Below, piece after piece: positions 9,611-19,360 of a stretch of 64,000 nt of DNA (positions within the stretch are counted from its first letter, which is position 1; each line of letters opens with the position of its first letter). Source of the stretch: Sphingomonas chungangi (GTDB taxonomy: Bacteria > Pseudomonadota > Alphaproteobacteria > Sphingomonadales > Sphingomonadaceae); contig NZ_JACEIB010000007.1 in assembly GCF_013778325.1 (NCBI RefSeq), forward strand, positions 186,001 to 250,000, in the 5' to 3' direction. The notes under the pieces were generated by a model. It was not told the DNA's origin. It made no database searches and was given only the letters and a program-made list of their open reading frames with translations. Made by a program: the position numbers and the translations under genes.

Positions 9611-9648
9611 TGAACAGTGTTCAAAATAATTATTGAACATCGCTCAAT
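9611..9648. promoter_or_regulatory. paired palindromic operators in the tetR-aas intergenic region
   Basis: Site 1 is a perfect 6-1-6 palindrome, TGAACAGTGTTCA at 9611-9623. Site 2 (9632-9648) is ATTGAACATCGCTCAAT, an imperfect palindrome with 5-bp outer arms that shares the TTGAACA half of site 1. The centres are about 23 bp apart, roughly two helical turns. This spacing and the TGAAC core are typical of TetR-type operators. Confidence 0.6.
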
Positions 9649-9737
9649 ATGACGCTACCCAGAAGATCGGCAAGGGGTTTCGGCGGCGGACCCATGCTTT
9701 AATCTCGGGGTCATTCCTGCCGTCTAGGGTCCAAACC

Positions 9738-12700
9738 ATGTCCGCACCGCAATGGGGTCTGCTCGCCAAGCGCCGCTTCTGGCCTTTGTTCGTCACCCAG
9801 TTCCTCGGCGCCTTCAACGACAATCTCTATCGTTCGGCGATGCTGTTCCTCGTCTCGTTCGGCCTCTACCGGGGCGATGCGGACAAGGCGGCGCTGGTCG
9901 CGGTGACCGCCGGCGGCGTGTTCATCCTGCCTTACTTCCTGTTCTCCTCGGTGGCGGGGCAACTCGCCGACCGGCTCGACAAGGCGCGCGTCGCGCAGGC
10001 CGTGAAGGTCGCCGAGATCGCGATCATGGGGGTCGGCCTCGTCGCGATCGAGAGCGGATCGATGCCGCTGCTGATGGGCGTGCTGTTCGCGATGGGCGTG
10101 CATTCCACCGTCTTCGGGCCGGTGAAATATTCGATGCTGCCCCAGCATCTGCGCGAGCACGAGCTGATGGGCGGCACCGGCCTGATCGAGGCCGGCACCT
10201 TCCTCGCCATCCTCGCCGGGCAGCTGGCGGGCGGGCTGCTGCCCACGGCGGACGCCACCCACGCCATGATCGGAGTCGCGGTGGTGGGCCTCGCCACCAG
10301 CCTGTTCATCCCGCCCGCCCCCGCCGCCGCCGACCGTCCCGCCGTGGAGGTCAACCTGATCGCCTCCACCGCGCGGATCGTCGCGCACTCGCGGCGCAAC
10401 CGGAACCTGTTCCTCGCCATCCTCGGCATCACCTGGTTCTTCTCGCTCGGCGCGGTGCTGACCCAGCAGTTCGTGCCGCTGGTCGGCCACCTCAACGCCA
10501 CCCAGACGGTCGGCGCCTTGTTCCTCGGCCTGTTCTCGGTGGGCGTCGCGATCGGATCGCTGGTGGTGAGCCGGCTGCTCGGCGGCGAGATTTCGGCGCG
10601 CTACGTGCCGGTCTCGGCGCTGGTGCTGGCGGTGGCGGTGATCCTGCTCGGCATCACCGTCTCCGGGCTGGAACCCTATGCCACCACCGTCGGCGTGAAG
10701 GGCTTCCTGCAGGCGCCGGAAAGCTGGTGGCTGGTCGCCGAGCTGCTGGTCATCGCGATCGCGGGCGGCGTCTATATCGTGCCGCTCTACGCGCTGCTCC
10801 AGACGCTGGGCGATCCCGCCAGCCGCTCGCGCGACGTCGCCGCCAACAACATCGTCAACGCCGCCGGCATGGTGCTGATCTCGGCGGTCGTCGCCTTCAT
10901 CCTGTGGACCGGGGCGGGCAGCCCGACTTTGTTCATCGTGCTGGGCGTCTTCGGCCTCTTCGTGGCGCTCTATTGCTGCGCCTTGCTGCCCGAGACGGTA
11001 TTCAAGGCGACCGTCCGCGCGGCGCTGCGCCTCTTCTATCGCGTCGACCTGATCGGCGCCGAGAACATGCCCCTGCCCGGCGAGCGCGCGGTGGTGGTGG
11101 TGAATCACGTCTCCTTTCTCGACGGGCTGCTGCTCGCCGCCTTCCTGCCCGGCAAGCCGACCTTCGCGGTCCACACCCGCGTGGCGCAGGCCTGGTGGAT
11201 CAAGCCGTTCCTGCGGATGTTCGACGCCTTCCCGGTCGATCCGACCAACCCGATGGCCGCCAAGGCGATGGTGAAGGCGGTGAAGGAAGGCCGCACCCTG
11301 GTGATCTTCCCCGAAGGGCGCATCACCGTGACCGGCGCGCTGATGAAGATCTTCGACGGCCCCGGCATGGTCGCCGACAAGGCCGACGCACCGATCGTGC
11401 CGGTGCGCATCGACGGCGCGCAGTACAGCCCCTTCTCGCGGCTGAAGGGCAAGGTCAGGACCCGCGCCTTCCCCAAGATCACACTCACCGTCCTGCCGCC
11501 ACGCCGCTTCCGCGTGGATGGCGAGATGTCGGCGCGCGAACGCCGCGCCATCGCCGGCCGCCGCTTGTATGACGAGATGTCGGCGATGATCTTCGCCACC
11601 TCGAACACCAACCGCACCCTGTTCGAGGCGCTGCTCGATGCCGCCGAACTGCACGGCATGAAGGCGCCTGTCGCCGAGGACATCAAGCGCGAGCCGCTCA
11701 CCTACAGCCGCCTGATCACCGGCACGCAGGCGCTCGGCCGGGCACTGTCGGTCGGCACCAGGCAGGGCGAGGCGATCGGCGTGCTGCTGCCCAACGTCAA
11801 CACCGTGGTCGCGACCTTCTTCGCGCTGCAGGCGACGGGCCGGGTGCCGGCGATGCTCAACTATACGGCGGGCCTGAACAACCTGCAGGCGGCGTGCACG
11901 GCGGCGGACGTGAAGACCATCGTCACCGCCCGCGCCTTCGTCGAGCAGGCGAAGCTCGGCGCGATCGTCGAGGCGCTGGGCGAAACCAGGCGGATCGTCT
12001 GGCTGGAGGATCTCGCCGCCACGATCGGCACCGGCGCCAAGCTGCGCGCGCTGATCGCCGGCAAGTTCGCGCGCTCGATCCACAAGCGGCTCAGGATCGA
12101 TCCGAACACCCCCGCCGCGATCCTCTTTACCTCAGGCTCGGAGGGGCTCCCCAAGGGCGTGGCGCTCTCGCACCGCAACCTGATCTCCAACTGCCTGCAG
12201 TTGGCGGCGCGGATCGACTTCAACCCGACCGACATCGTGCTGAACGCGCTGCCCGTCTTCCACAGCTTCGGGCTGACCGGCGGCACGCTGCTGCCGATCC
12301 TCAACGGCATCAAGACGGTGCTCTATCCGAGCCCGCTCCACTACCGGATCGTGCCGGCGCTCGCCTACGACGCCAATGCGACGATCCTGTTCGGCACCGA
12401 CACCTTCCTCGCCGGCTATGCGCGCATGGCCAATGCGTATGATTTCTATTCGCTGCGCTACATCTTCGCGGGCGCCGAGAAGGTGCGCGACACGACGCGG
12501 GCCACCTATGCCGAGCGCTTCGGCCTGCGCATCATGGAGGGCTATGGCGCGACCGAGGCGGGGCCGGTGATCGCGGTCAACACGCCGATGCACTTCCGCG
12601 CCGGCACCGTCGGCCGGCTGCTCCCCGCGATCGAGGCCAATCTGGAGGCGATCCCCGGCATCGACGACGAGGGCGGCAGCGTCGGCCGGCTCGCCATCCG

Positions 12701-13142
12701 GGGGCCGAACATCATGGCGGGATACTACAAGGCCGACGCGCCGGGCCTGCTCCAGCCGCCGCACGACGGCTGGCATGACAGCGGCGACATCGTGAAGATC
12801 GACGCCGAGGGCTACGTGTCGATCCGCGGCCGCGCCAAGCGCTTCGCCAAGATCGGCGGCGAGATGATCTCGCTGCCGGCGGTGGAGGGCTATGCCGGGC
12901 AGCTCTGGCCGGGCCTTGACCATGCCGTCGTGACTCGCCCCGATCCGCGCAAGGGCGAGCAGCTGGTGCTGTTCACGACGAAGGCGGGCGCGACGGCATC
13001 AGAGCTGCTCGGCTGGGCGAAAGCCAACGGCGTTGCGGAAATTTCCGTGCCCAAGGATGTCCGCGTGATCGACGCGCTGCCCGTGCTCGGCACCGGCAAG
13101 CTCGATTATCCGCGACTTTCGGAGATGGCGGCGGGCGCCTGA
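9738..13142 (+). CDS. fused lysophospholipid transporter / acyltransferase / acyl-ACP (CoA) synthetase
   Basis: A 1134-residue inner-membrane fusion. Residues 1 to about 410 are a 12-helix MFS module that begins like LplT (FVTQFLGAFNDNLYRSA). Residues about 435-625 are a PlsC-type acyltransferase with N456-H457..D461 (NHVSFLD) and FPEGR at 524-528. Residues about 650-1134 are an AMP-forming acyl synthetase with TSGSEGLPKG at 798-807 and GYGATE at 935-940. In E. coli the same jobs are split between LplT and Aas, which flip lysophosphatidylethanolamine inward and re-acylate it. The role in phospholipid repair is therefore well supported by family. The ATG at 9738 is chosen because the MFS domain starts there; the frame is open to 9633. 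Confidence 0.92.
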   Translation: MSAPQWGLLAKRRFWPLFVTQFLGAFNDNLYRSAMLFLVSFGLYRGDADKAALVAVTAGGVFILPYFLFSSVAGQLADRLDKARVAQAVKVAEIAIMGVGLVAIESGSMPLLMGVLFAMGVHSTVFGPVKYSMLPQHLREHELMGGTGLIEAGTFLAILAGQLAGGLLPTADATHAMIGVAVVGLATSLFIPPAPAAADRPAVEVNLIASTARIVAHSRRNRNLFLAILGITWFFSLGAVLTQQFVPLVGHLNATQTVGALFLGLFSVGVAIGSLVVSRLLGGEISARYVPVSALVLAVAVILLGITVSGLEPYATTVGVKGFLQAPESWWLVAELLVIAIAGGVYIVPLYALLQTLGDPASRSRDVAANNIVNAAGMVLISAVVAFILWTGAGSPTLFIVLGVFGLFVALYCCALLPETVFKATVRAALRLFYRVDLIGAENMPLPGERAVVVVNHVSFLDGLLLAAFLPGKPTFAVHTRVAQAWWIKPFLRMFDAFPVDPTNPMAAKAMVKAVKEGRTLVIFPEGRITVTGALMKIFDGPGMVADKADAPIVPVRIDGAQYSPFSRLKGKVRTRAFPKITLTVLPPRRFRVDGEMSARERRAIAGRRLYDEMSAMIFATSNTNRTLFEALLDAAELHGMKAPVAEDIKREPLTYSRLITGTQALGRALSVGTRQGEAIGVLLPNVNTVVATFFALQATGRVPAMLNYTAGLNNLQAACTAADVKTIVTARAFVEQAKLGAIVEALGETRRIVWLEDLAATIGTGAKLRALIAGKFARSIHKRLRIDPNTPAAILFTSGSEGLPKGVALSHRNLISNCLQLAARIDFNPTDIVLNALPVFHSFGLTGGTLLPILNGIKTVLYPSPLHYRIVPALAYDANATILFGTDTFLAGYARMANAYDFYSLRYIFAGAEKVRDTTRATYAERFGLRIMEGYGATEAGPVIAVNTPMHFRAGTVGRLLPAIEANLEAIPGIDDEGGSVGRLAIRGPNIMAGYYKADAPGLLQPPHDGWHDSGDIVKIDAEGYVSIRGRAKRFAKIGGEMISLPAVEGYAGQLWPGLDHAVVTRPDPRKGEQLVLFTTKAGATASELLGWAKANGVAEISVPKDVRVIDALPVLGTGKLDYPRLSEMAAGA

Positions 13143-13155
13143 CGAATTGCACGAA

Positions 13156-13222
13156 TGCGCAACAATGCTTGCGCAGATGCAGTATAGGGAGGATCCTCAC
13201 AGGATAAGTCCCTCCTTTATTT
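13156..13222 (+). terminator. two hairpins after the aas-like gene
   Basis: Hairpin 1 pairs TGCGCAA (13156-13162) with TTGCGCA (13169-13175). Hairpin 2 has an inner stem ATCCT/AGGAT (13193-13197 with 13201-13205) and an outer stem AGGGA/TCCCT (13186-13190 with 13209-13213), then CCTTTATTT. The pair lies 14-80 bp after the stop. The T-run is interrupted, so termination is likely but not certain. Confidence 0.45.
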
Positions 13223-13282
13223 GATCTATTGCGAATATTTACGGAAATGGCATGATACAACATCCCACAGGAGGGGGTTGTC

Positions 13283-13948
13283 ATGGCCTATATCGATCAG
13301 GACAGAAGTCGCGAGAAGATGGTCTCGGGGGCGATCTCGGTCGCCATCGTGGGCGTGGTAGGGTTCGGGCTCGTCTCGGGCCTTGCCCTGCAGGTGATCC
13401 GGGCGCCGCTGCCCGATCCGATCCTCCACAACTGGCGCCACACCGAGCCGGTGACGCCCAGGCCGAAGCCGATCGAGCACAAGACCCAGCCCAGCTCGAA
13501 GACCACCACCGATCCGCAGCCGCAAACCCGGCCGCACCCCGACACGACAATCGATCTCGGCGAGAAGGCGACTCCCGTCGATATCGGCGGCGGCACCGGC
13601 AGCAAGATCGTCGATCCGCCCCCGCCACCTCCGCCGCCGGTCGCCGACCATTCGGCCCGCGCGACGCCGCGCGGCAGCACCGGCGACTGGGTGACGACCG
13701 ACGACTATCCGCCCTCGGCGGTCCGCTCGGGGATCGAGGGGCGCACCAGCTTCCGCCTCGATATCGGTGCGGACGGCCGGCCGACCGGCTGCACGGTGCT
13801 GGGCAGCAGCGGATCGGGCGACCTCGACAGGACCGCCTGCCGCAAGCTGATGAGCCGCGCGCGGTTCAGGCCGGCGCTGGACATGGCCGGCAACCACACA
13901 GCCTCCACCTACGAAGGCGGCGTGACCTGGAAGCTGCCGGCGGAGTGA
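13283..13948 (+). CDS. TonB-like energy transducer
   Basis: A 221-residue TonB-type protein: short cytoplasmic start, one membrane helix at about residues 14-36, a Pro-rich spacer (TEPVTPRPKP, then a run of prolines near residue 112) that would span the periplasm, and a TonB C-terminal domain from about residue 135 (DYPPSAVRSGIEGRTSFRLDIG). It would couple the ExbBD proton motor to outer-membrane receptors such as the two in this window, though no exbBD genes are nearby. Start ATG at 13283 follows a strong GGAGGGGG. A candidate promoter is TTGCGA-17-ATGATA just upstream. Confidence 0.88.
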   Translation: MAYIDQDRSREKMVSGAISVAIVGVVGFGLVSGLALQVIRAPLPDPILHNWRHTEPVTPRPKPIEHKTQPSSKTTTDPQPQTRPHPDTTIDLGEKATPVDIGGGTGSKIVDPPPPPPPPVADHSARATPRGSTGDWVTTDDYPPSAVRSGIEGRTSFRLDIGADGRPTGCTVLGSSGSGDLDRTACRKLMSRARFRPALDMAGNHTASTYEGGVTWKLPAE

Positions 13949-14088
13949 CCGGCTCTCCCCACCGGGTTTCGATCCGGCGGGGCATCGCCCTATCGCGCAA
14001 CGGACTCGCCCCGTCCCGCATCGCTTGACGGGCATTTCTGCCACCTGACAGCCCGATCCCGCAGGGTTGCGTGTGAAAGGGTTGCGTC

Positions 14089-14481
14089 ATGAACGGTTTC
14101 ATCAAGGCGGTGCTGGCCGCGTCCTTCTGCTGCGGCATCGCCTCGGCGGCGAGCGCGGGAATCGGCGCGGAAGGCTTGGGCGCGCGCGCCGACGGCCATT
14201 GGGGTGGCGAGATTGGCGCCGGCTACAGCTGGGGCATCGCCGGGTTCAGCATCACGCCGGGCGCAGGGGTGCTGGCGTCGGACGATCGCACCCGGCTCTA
14301 CGGGCGCGTCGAGGCGGCGTACAAGATCCCGCTCTTCGCCAAGGTGGGCGCGGGCGTCCGCTTCTCGGGTGACCATACGAGGCCCTACGGCACGGTGGCG
14401 CTGCCGATCCTTCCGAAGCTCGACATCAAGGGCAATGCCGGCCCGAAATATTACGCGCTGGGGCTGACGCTGGGCTATTGA
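14089..14481 (+). CDS. small exported protein of unknown function
   Basis: I do not recognise this 130-residue protein. It has a clear Sec signal peptide (hydrophobic residues 6-20, predicted cut after SAASA near residue 23) and the mature part alternates small and aromatic residues (GGEIGAGYSWGIAGFSITPG, RLYGRVEAAYKIPLF) and ends LGLTLGY. That pattern suggests a small beta-rich, perhaps outer-membrane barrel-like, protein. Its stop overlaps the end of the convergent ABC permease gene by 7 bp. Confidence 0.7.
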   Translation: MNGFIKAVLAASFCCGIASAASAGIGAEGLGARADGHWGGEIGAGYSWGIAGFSITPGAGVLASDDRTRLYGRVEAAYKIPLFAKVGAGVRFSGDHTRPYGTVALPILPKLDIKGNAGPKYYALGLTLGY

Positions 14482-15677
14482 GCCTTTCGCATCCACGGCC
14501 ACCGCCAACCGCCGCCGGACTTGAGCACCGCGCGGCGGAACATCGCGGCGGCGACACGCAGCGCTAGCACCAGCCAGAGCAGCTGCCATGCCAGCGCCAG
14601 CAGGTGCGGCCACAGGCTCGGCACCAGCGCGGCGCGGCCCAGCATCGACAAGGGTGAGCTCCACGGGAATACGGCCGAGGCTATGCCGATCCAGCCGTTG
14701 GGATGCGCGGTGCCGGCCGAGGCGAAGCCGAACAGCAGGAGCTGGAGCATCGTCACCGGCATCGCCATCGATTGCACCTCGCGCGGGCTCCCCGCCTGAG
14801 AGCCGAGGCCCAGAAACACCGCGCCGATCAGCAGGTAGCTCACCGTGAAATAGAGGATCGCGGCGCCGATGAAGAGCGGCCAGCCCACCGCCGGGGCGGT
14901 CGCGCCCGACAACGCGTGGGGGAAGAAGGCCATCACGGCGGTCAGCGCCGCACCCGCCCAGATCGCCACGCCGGTCAGCGAGATGGCGAGCATCGCCACC
15001 AGCTTGCCGAGGAAGATCGCGTCGATCGGCACGGCGGCGGCCAGCACCTCGATCACCTTGTTCGACTTCTCCTCGATGAAGGTGGAGAGCGACATGCCGG
15101 CGAGCAGCATCAGCAGGAAGAACACGCCGGTTTGCGCCCAGTGCGCGACGTCGCGGCGGCCGCTCTCGTCGGGAGCGGCCGGCTGGGCCACATAGCGGAC
15201 GTCGATCCGGGCGGTGGCCGGCGGCCCGGCGCGCGCCGCATCGAGGATCAGGCCGATCCGGTCGGCCAGACCCCTGTCGTCGCCGACGACCGTCACCAGC
15301 GGACGATCGAGCGTGCCCGACACGGCGGCGTCGGTATCGCGGTTGCGCAACGCTTCGCGCGCTTCGTGCGGTCCGTCCGCGAAACCGGATGCGGGCATCG
15401 CCTGTCGGCGCAGCGTCGGGACGGCATCGTCGCCGAGCCGTTTGGCGAGGCGCGTGCGCGCCTCGATCAGCGGGTGCGCGAAATCCTCGCCGCCGATCAC
15501 CGCGACCATGGGAGAGCGCCCCGGCCCGCCGTCGTCATGCCCAGCGAGCGCGAACACAGCGCCGAAGGCCAGCGAGAAGAGCGGGGTCAGCAGGAAGAGG
15601 ATGAACACCTTGGAAAAGACTGTCGCGCCGTAATCGCGCCGCGCGATCACCCAGGCGGAGGCGAGGAACTGCCTCAT
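14475..15677 (-). CDS. ABC-2 type exporter permease
   Basis: A 400-residue membrane subunit. It has a first membrane helix at about residues 22-45, a large extracytoplasmic domain (about 50-180) and five to six helices in the C-terminal half. The segment EEKSNKVIEVLAAAVP before helix 3 is typical of the NatB/ABC-2 permease group. The frame is open well upstream, but the ATG at 15677 is chosen because it overlaps the ATPase stop (ATGA) and begins the membrane protein proper. With the ATPase it forms a complete one-plus-one exporter; sodium, drug or lipid export cannot be distinguished. Confidence 0.88.
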   Translation of the reverse strand: MRQFLASAWVIARRDYGATVFSKVFILFLLTPLFSLAFGAVFALAGHDDGGPGRSPMVAVIGGEDFAHPLIEARTRLAKRLGDDAVPTLRRQAMPASGFADGPHEAREALRNRDTDAAVSGTLDRPLVTVVGDDRGLADRIGLILDAARAGPPATARIDVRYVAQPAAPDESGRRDVAHWAQTGVFFLLMLLAGMSLSTFIEEKSNKVIEVLAAAVPIDAIFLGKLVAMLAISLTGVAIWAGAALTAVMAFFPHALSGATAPAVGWPLFIGAAILYFTVSYLLIGAVFLGLGSQAGSPREVQSMAMPVTMLQLLLFGFASAGTAHPNGWIGIASAVFPWSSPLSMLGRAALVPSLWPHLLALAWQLLWLVLALRVAAAMFRRAVLKSGGGWRWPWMRKAQ

Positions 15678-16603
15678 GGCTGCACCTCCCCCGGCTCGGG
15701 TTGGGGAACCGGCTCGCCGACCAGATCGACGAAGGCGTCGTGCAGGCTGGGCCGCTCGATGGCGAGCGATTCGATGCCGGCACCGCCCGCGATCAGCGCC
15801 TCCAGCACCGGCTCGATGCCGCCTTCGGGCAGCGCGAAATCGAAATTGCGGCCATCGGCGATCGAGTCCGCCGGCAGCGCCGCGCGCCACGGCCCGTCCC
15901 CGGCGCGCGTGGTCAGATGCACGCGCGAGGGGAGGCGCCCGCGCGCCTCGGCCACCGTGCCGTCGAAGCGGACGCGGCCCTTGGCGATCACGCTGATCCG
16001 CTCGCACAGCCGTTCGGCATGGGCGATGACGTGGGTGGAGAAGAGCACCGTCGACCCCTCCGCCACCTGCGCGCGGATCAGGCCTTCGAGGCGTTGCTGG
16101 TTGATCGCATCGAGGCCGGAGAAGGGCTCGTCCAGCACCAGCAGCTTGGGCCGGTGGACGATCGTGCCAAGCAACTGGACGGTCTGCGCCATGCCCTTTG
16201 AGAGCTGGCGGATCGTCTTGGTCGCCGCTTCGCCGAGGCCCGCTTCCTCCAGCAGCTCGCCCGCGCGCCTGCGCCCGTCCGCCAGCGTCATGCCGCGCAG
16301 CGCGCCGAGGAATGCGATCGCCTCCTTGGCCTGCATGGACGGATAGAGGCCGCGCTCCTCGGGCAGGTAGCCGATGCGCGGTGCCGCGCGCATCGGGCGG
16401 TCTTCACCGAGAACCTTCCGCCAGCCCCCGTCCGGCTCGATGATGCCGAGCAGCGTGCGCAGTGTGGTCGTCTTGCCCGCGCCATTGGGGCCGAGCACGC
16501 CGTAGATCGCGCCCTCCGGCACCGCGAGATCGATCCCGTCGACCGCGCGCTGTCCCTCGAACCGCTTGACGAGCTTGCTCGCCTCGACTGCCAGACTCGT
16601 CAT
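15674..16603 (-). CDS. ABC transporter ATP-binding protein
   Basis: A 309-residue ATPase with Walker A GPNGAGKT at 38-45, a signature-type LSKGM segment, Walker B LLVLDEPFSGLD and the switch histidine in STHV. It ends with an extra domain of about 90 residues typical of ABC-2 exporters (DUF4162-like). The ATG at 16603 is preferred to a TTG at 16633 in the same frame because the ABC domain begins just after it. First gene of the exporter operon; divergent from the flavoprotein gene at 16746. Confidence 0.92.
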   Translation of the reverse strand: MTSLAVEASKLVKRFEGQRAVDGIDLAVPEGAIYGVLGPNGAGKTTTLRTLLGIIEPDGGWRKVLGEDRPMRAAPRIGYLPEERGLYPSMQAKEAIAFLGALRGMTLADGRRRAGELLEEAGLGEAATKTIRQLSKGMAQTVQLLGTIVHRPKLLVLDEPFSGLDAINQQRLEGLIRAQVAEGSTVLFSTHVIAHAERLCERISVIAKGRVRFDGTVAEARGRLPSRVHLTTRAGDGPWRAALPADSIADGRNFDFALPEGGIEPVLEALIAGGAGIESLAIERPSLHDAFVDLVGEPVPQPEPGEVQP

Positions 16604-16745
16604 GCGCCCCCGAAATTGACAACGATGGCGCAATTTTCTGTCCGCTTGGAAGTGTCGGACGAACAGGATATGCGCCGCTGCATCGGATCATGATGGTAGG
16701 CAAAACCGGATTAAGGAAGCCCTGCCGACGAATGGAGGATGCGGG

Positions 16746-17972
16746 GTGGCGGCGAAGTACGACGTTCTGATCGTGGGCGCAGGGCATGGCGGGGCGCAGG
16801 CGGCGATCGCTCTACGGCAGCGCAAGTTCGAGGGCTCGATCGCGGTGATCGGCGAGGAGCCGGAAATTCCCTATGAGCGCCCGCCGCTCTCCAAGGACTA
16901 TTTCTCGGGCGAGAAGACCTTCGATCGCATCCTCATCCGCCCGGCAGCCTTCTGGGAAGAGCGGAACGTCGCGATGCTGACCGGCAAGCGGGTGGTGAAG
17001 GTCGATCCGGCCGCGCACACCGTCTCCACCGAGGATGGCGAGACGATCGGCTATGGCGAGCTGATCTGGGCGGCCGGCGGCCACGCCCGCAAGCTGACCT
17101 GCGCCGGCCACGACCTGATCGGCGTCCATTCGGTCCGCACCCGCGCCGACGTCGACAGGATGATGGGCGAGCTGGAGACGACCACCCGCGTCGCGGTGAT
17201 CGGCGGCGGCTATATCGGGCTGGAGGCGGCGGCCGTGCTCGCCAAGTTCGGCAAGCAGGTGACGGTGCTGGAGGCGCAGGACCGCGTGCTCGCCCGTGTC
17301 GCCGGAGAGCCACTGTCGCGATTCTACGAGGCCGAGCATCGCGACCACGGCGTCGATGTGCGGCTGGGCGTGATGGTCGAGTGCATCACGGGCAAGGATG
17401 GCCGGGTTGCCGGTGTCCAGCTGGCTGGCGGCGAAGTCGTCGAGGCCGAGATGGTGATCGTCGGCATCGGCATCGTTCCTGCCGTCGAGCCGCTGATGGC
17501 GGCCGGCGCGCGCGGCGGCAACGGCGTCGCGGTGGACGAGCATGGCCGCACCTCGCTGCCCCATGTCTTCGCGATCGGCGATTGCGCGATGCATGCCAAC
17601 GCCTATGCGGAAGGGCTGCCGATCCGGCTCGAATCGGTGCAGAACGCCAACGATCTCGCCACCACCGTCGCCCGCGCGATCACCGGCGATGAGGAGCCGT
17701 ACAACAGCGTGCCGTGGTTCTGGTCGAACCAGTACGATCTGCGCCTGCAGACGGTCGGTCTCTCGTCCGGCCACGATTCGACCGTGACGCGCGGCGACAT
17801 CGCCAGCCGCAGCTTCTCGATCGTGTACCTCAAGCAGGGCCATGTCGTGGCGCTCGACTGCGTCAATGCGGTCAAGGATTACGTGCAGGGCAAGGCACTC
17901 GTCGTCGGCCGAGTCGCGGCCGATCCGGCGAAGCTGGCGGACCCCGAAACCCCCCTCAAGAGCCTCGCATAG
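16746..17972 (+). CDS. ferredoxin/rubredoxin reductase-type FAD oxidoreductase
   Basis: A 408-residue FAD- and NAD(P)H-dependent reductase. The FAD site is VGAGHGG at 10-16, the NAD site GGGYIGLE at 153-160, and a second FAD motif [11 protein letters not shown] lies in the last third, followed by the reductase C-terminal domain ([15 protein letters not shown]). This is the layout of reductases that feed electrons to [2Fe-2S] ferredoxins of Rieske oxygenases or P450s. No ferredoxin or oxygenase gene is adjacent, so the partner is encoded elsewhere. The start is GTG at 16746 with GGAGG 6 bases upstream. Confidence 0.9.
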   Translation: MAAKYDVLIVGAGHGGAQAAIALRQRKFEGSIAVIGEEPEIPYERPPLSKDYFSGEKTFDRILIRPAAFWEERNVAMLTGKRVVKVDPAAHTVSTEDGETIGYGELIWAAGGHARKLTCAGHDLIGVHSVRTRADVDRMMGELETTTRVAVIGGGYIGLEAAAVLAKFGKQVTVLEAQDRVLARVAGEPLSRFYEAEHRDHGVDVRLGVMVECITGKDGRVAGVQLAGGEVVEAEMVIVGIGIVPAVEPLMAAGARGGNGVAVDEHGRTSLPHVFAIGDCAMHANAYAEGLPIRLESVQNANDLATTVARAITGDEEPYNSVPWFWSNQYDLRLQTVGLSSGHDSTVTRGDIASRSFSIVYLKQGHVVALDCVNAVKDYVQGKALVVGRVAADPAKLADPETPLKSLA

Positions 17973-18101
17973 CGGCATTCGCCCCGCGGCGGGCACGGCC
18001 TGCCGCTTGGTTACTGACGGATCAACCGTCCCGGTTCACCCTGTCGTCAGGCGCTACCCCTATCAGGGAGCCGGGGAGCGCTGTTGGGGATCGACGGGCT
18101 C

Positions 18102-19343
18102 ATGCGATTTGCTTTCTCGGCGCGCCGCGCTTTCACGGCCGCCGTCAGTCTGGGCCTGCTGGGCGCGCCGCTTGCCGGAGCGCAGGCGAGCACCATCAGC
18201 GCGATGTCGGTCGACGGCAACGTGGTGACGATGGCGTTCGATTCGGCGGTCGACGGCGCCTCGGGCCTGATTCTCGATACGCCGCGCCGGCTTGCCGTGG
18301 ACATCCAGGGCCTGACGCCGGGCGCGATGACCGCCTCGGGCGGCCCCGTCCTCCAGACCCGCGTGGGGATGGTGAGGCCCGGCATAGGCCGCGTCGTCTT
18401 CGATCTCGCCGGCACTAGCGTGGTGCGGCAGGCCAGCCTGTCGGACGACCGCCGCACGCTGACCCTCAAGCTCGCCGACGCCTCGCCGCGAGAGTTCGCC
18501 AACGCCGCGCGTGCCGGCCGCATCTCCTATGCCGCCTTCACCCCGTCACAGGGGCAGGGCGCGGTGACGGTGCCGCTCGATGCGCCGGCGCCCTATCAGC
18601 TGCCGATCCCGGCGGTGGAGGGCCGCGCCGACAAGCCGCTGGTGGTGATCGACGCAGGCCATGGCGGCCACGATCCGGGCTCGCTCTCGGTCGACGGCCG
18701 CTATCGCGAAAAGGATGCGACGCTCCAGATCGCCAAGGCGATCCGCGACGAGCTGCTGAAATCCGGCCGGGTGCGCGTGGCACTGACACGTTCCGATGAT
18801 CGCTTCCTGATCCTGCAGGAGCGCCGCGAGATCGCGCGCCGCCTGCATGCCGACCTGTTCATCTCGGTCCATTGCGACAGCGCGCCGGGCTCCAACGCCA
18901 GCGGCGCTACCGTCTACACCCTGTCCGAAGTGTCCTCGGATCAGGTGGCGGCGCGGCTCGCGGCCAAGGAGAATCGGTCGGACATCATCAACGGCGTCGA
19001 TCTCGGCGACACCTCGAACGACGTCGGCAACATCCTGATCGATCTCACCCAGCGCGAGACGATGAACGCCTCGTCGCGCTTCGCCGATATCCTCCAGCGC
19101 CAGCTGACCGGGCAGGGCATCCAGTTCAAGACGACCTATCACCGCTTCGCCGGCCTCGCCGTCCTCAAGGCGCCGGATGTGCCCGCCGTGCTGCTTGAAT
19201 CGGGCTACATCACCGATCCGGGCGACCTCAGGAAGCTGTTCTCGCACGGTTACCAGCACGATCTTGCAGTCGGCGTGACGCAGGCGGTGGAAGCCCACTT
19301 CGCCCGCCGTCTGGGGCGGACCGACGTGGCGATGGCGGACTGA
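18102..19343 (+). CDS. N-acetylmuramoyl-L-alanine amidase (AmiC type)
   Basis: Cleaves the amide bond between murein glycan and stem peptide in the periplasm, mainly at septa. The 413-residue protein has a signal peptide (cut after AGAQA near residue 29), an AMIN domain at about 30-140 that targets septal murein, and a zinc-dependent Amidase_3 domain from about 180 with IDAGHGGHDPG, the REKD glutamate, SVHCDSAPG and LLESGYITDPGD. An in-frame TTG at 18084 with its own GGGGAG is a possible alternative start. It is followed by mrcA, so two murein enzymes that cut and build sit side by side. Confidence 0.92.
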   Translation: MRFAFSARRAFTAAVSLGLLGAPLAGAQASTISAMSVDGNVVTMAFDSAVDGASGLILDTPRRLAVDIQGLTPGAMTASGGPVLQTRVGMVRPGIGRVVFDLAGTSVVRQASLSDDRRTLTLKLADASPREFANAARAGRISYAAFTPSQGQGAVTVPLDAPAPYQLPIPAVEGRADKPLVVIDAGHGGHDPGSLSVDGRYREKDATLQIAKAIRDELLKSGRVRVALTRSDDRFLILQERREIARRLHADLFISVHCDSAPGSNASGATVYTLSEVSSDQVAARLAAKENRSDIINGVDLGDTSNDVGNILIDLTQRETMNASSRFADILQRQLTGQGIQFKTTYHRFAGLAVLKAPDVPAVLLESGYITDPGDLRKLFSHGYQHDLAVGVTQAVEAHFARRLGRTDVAMAD

Positions 19344-19360
19344 CAGCGCCAATCCACCAC

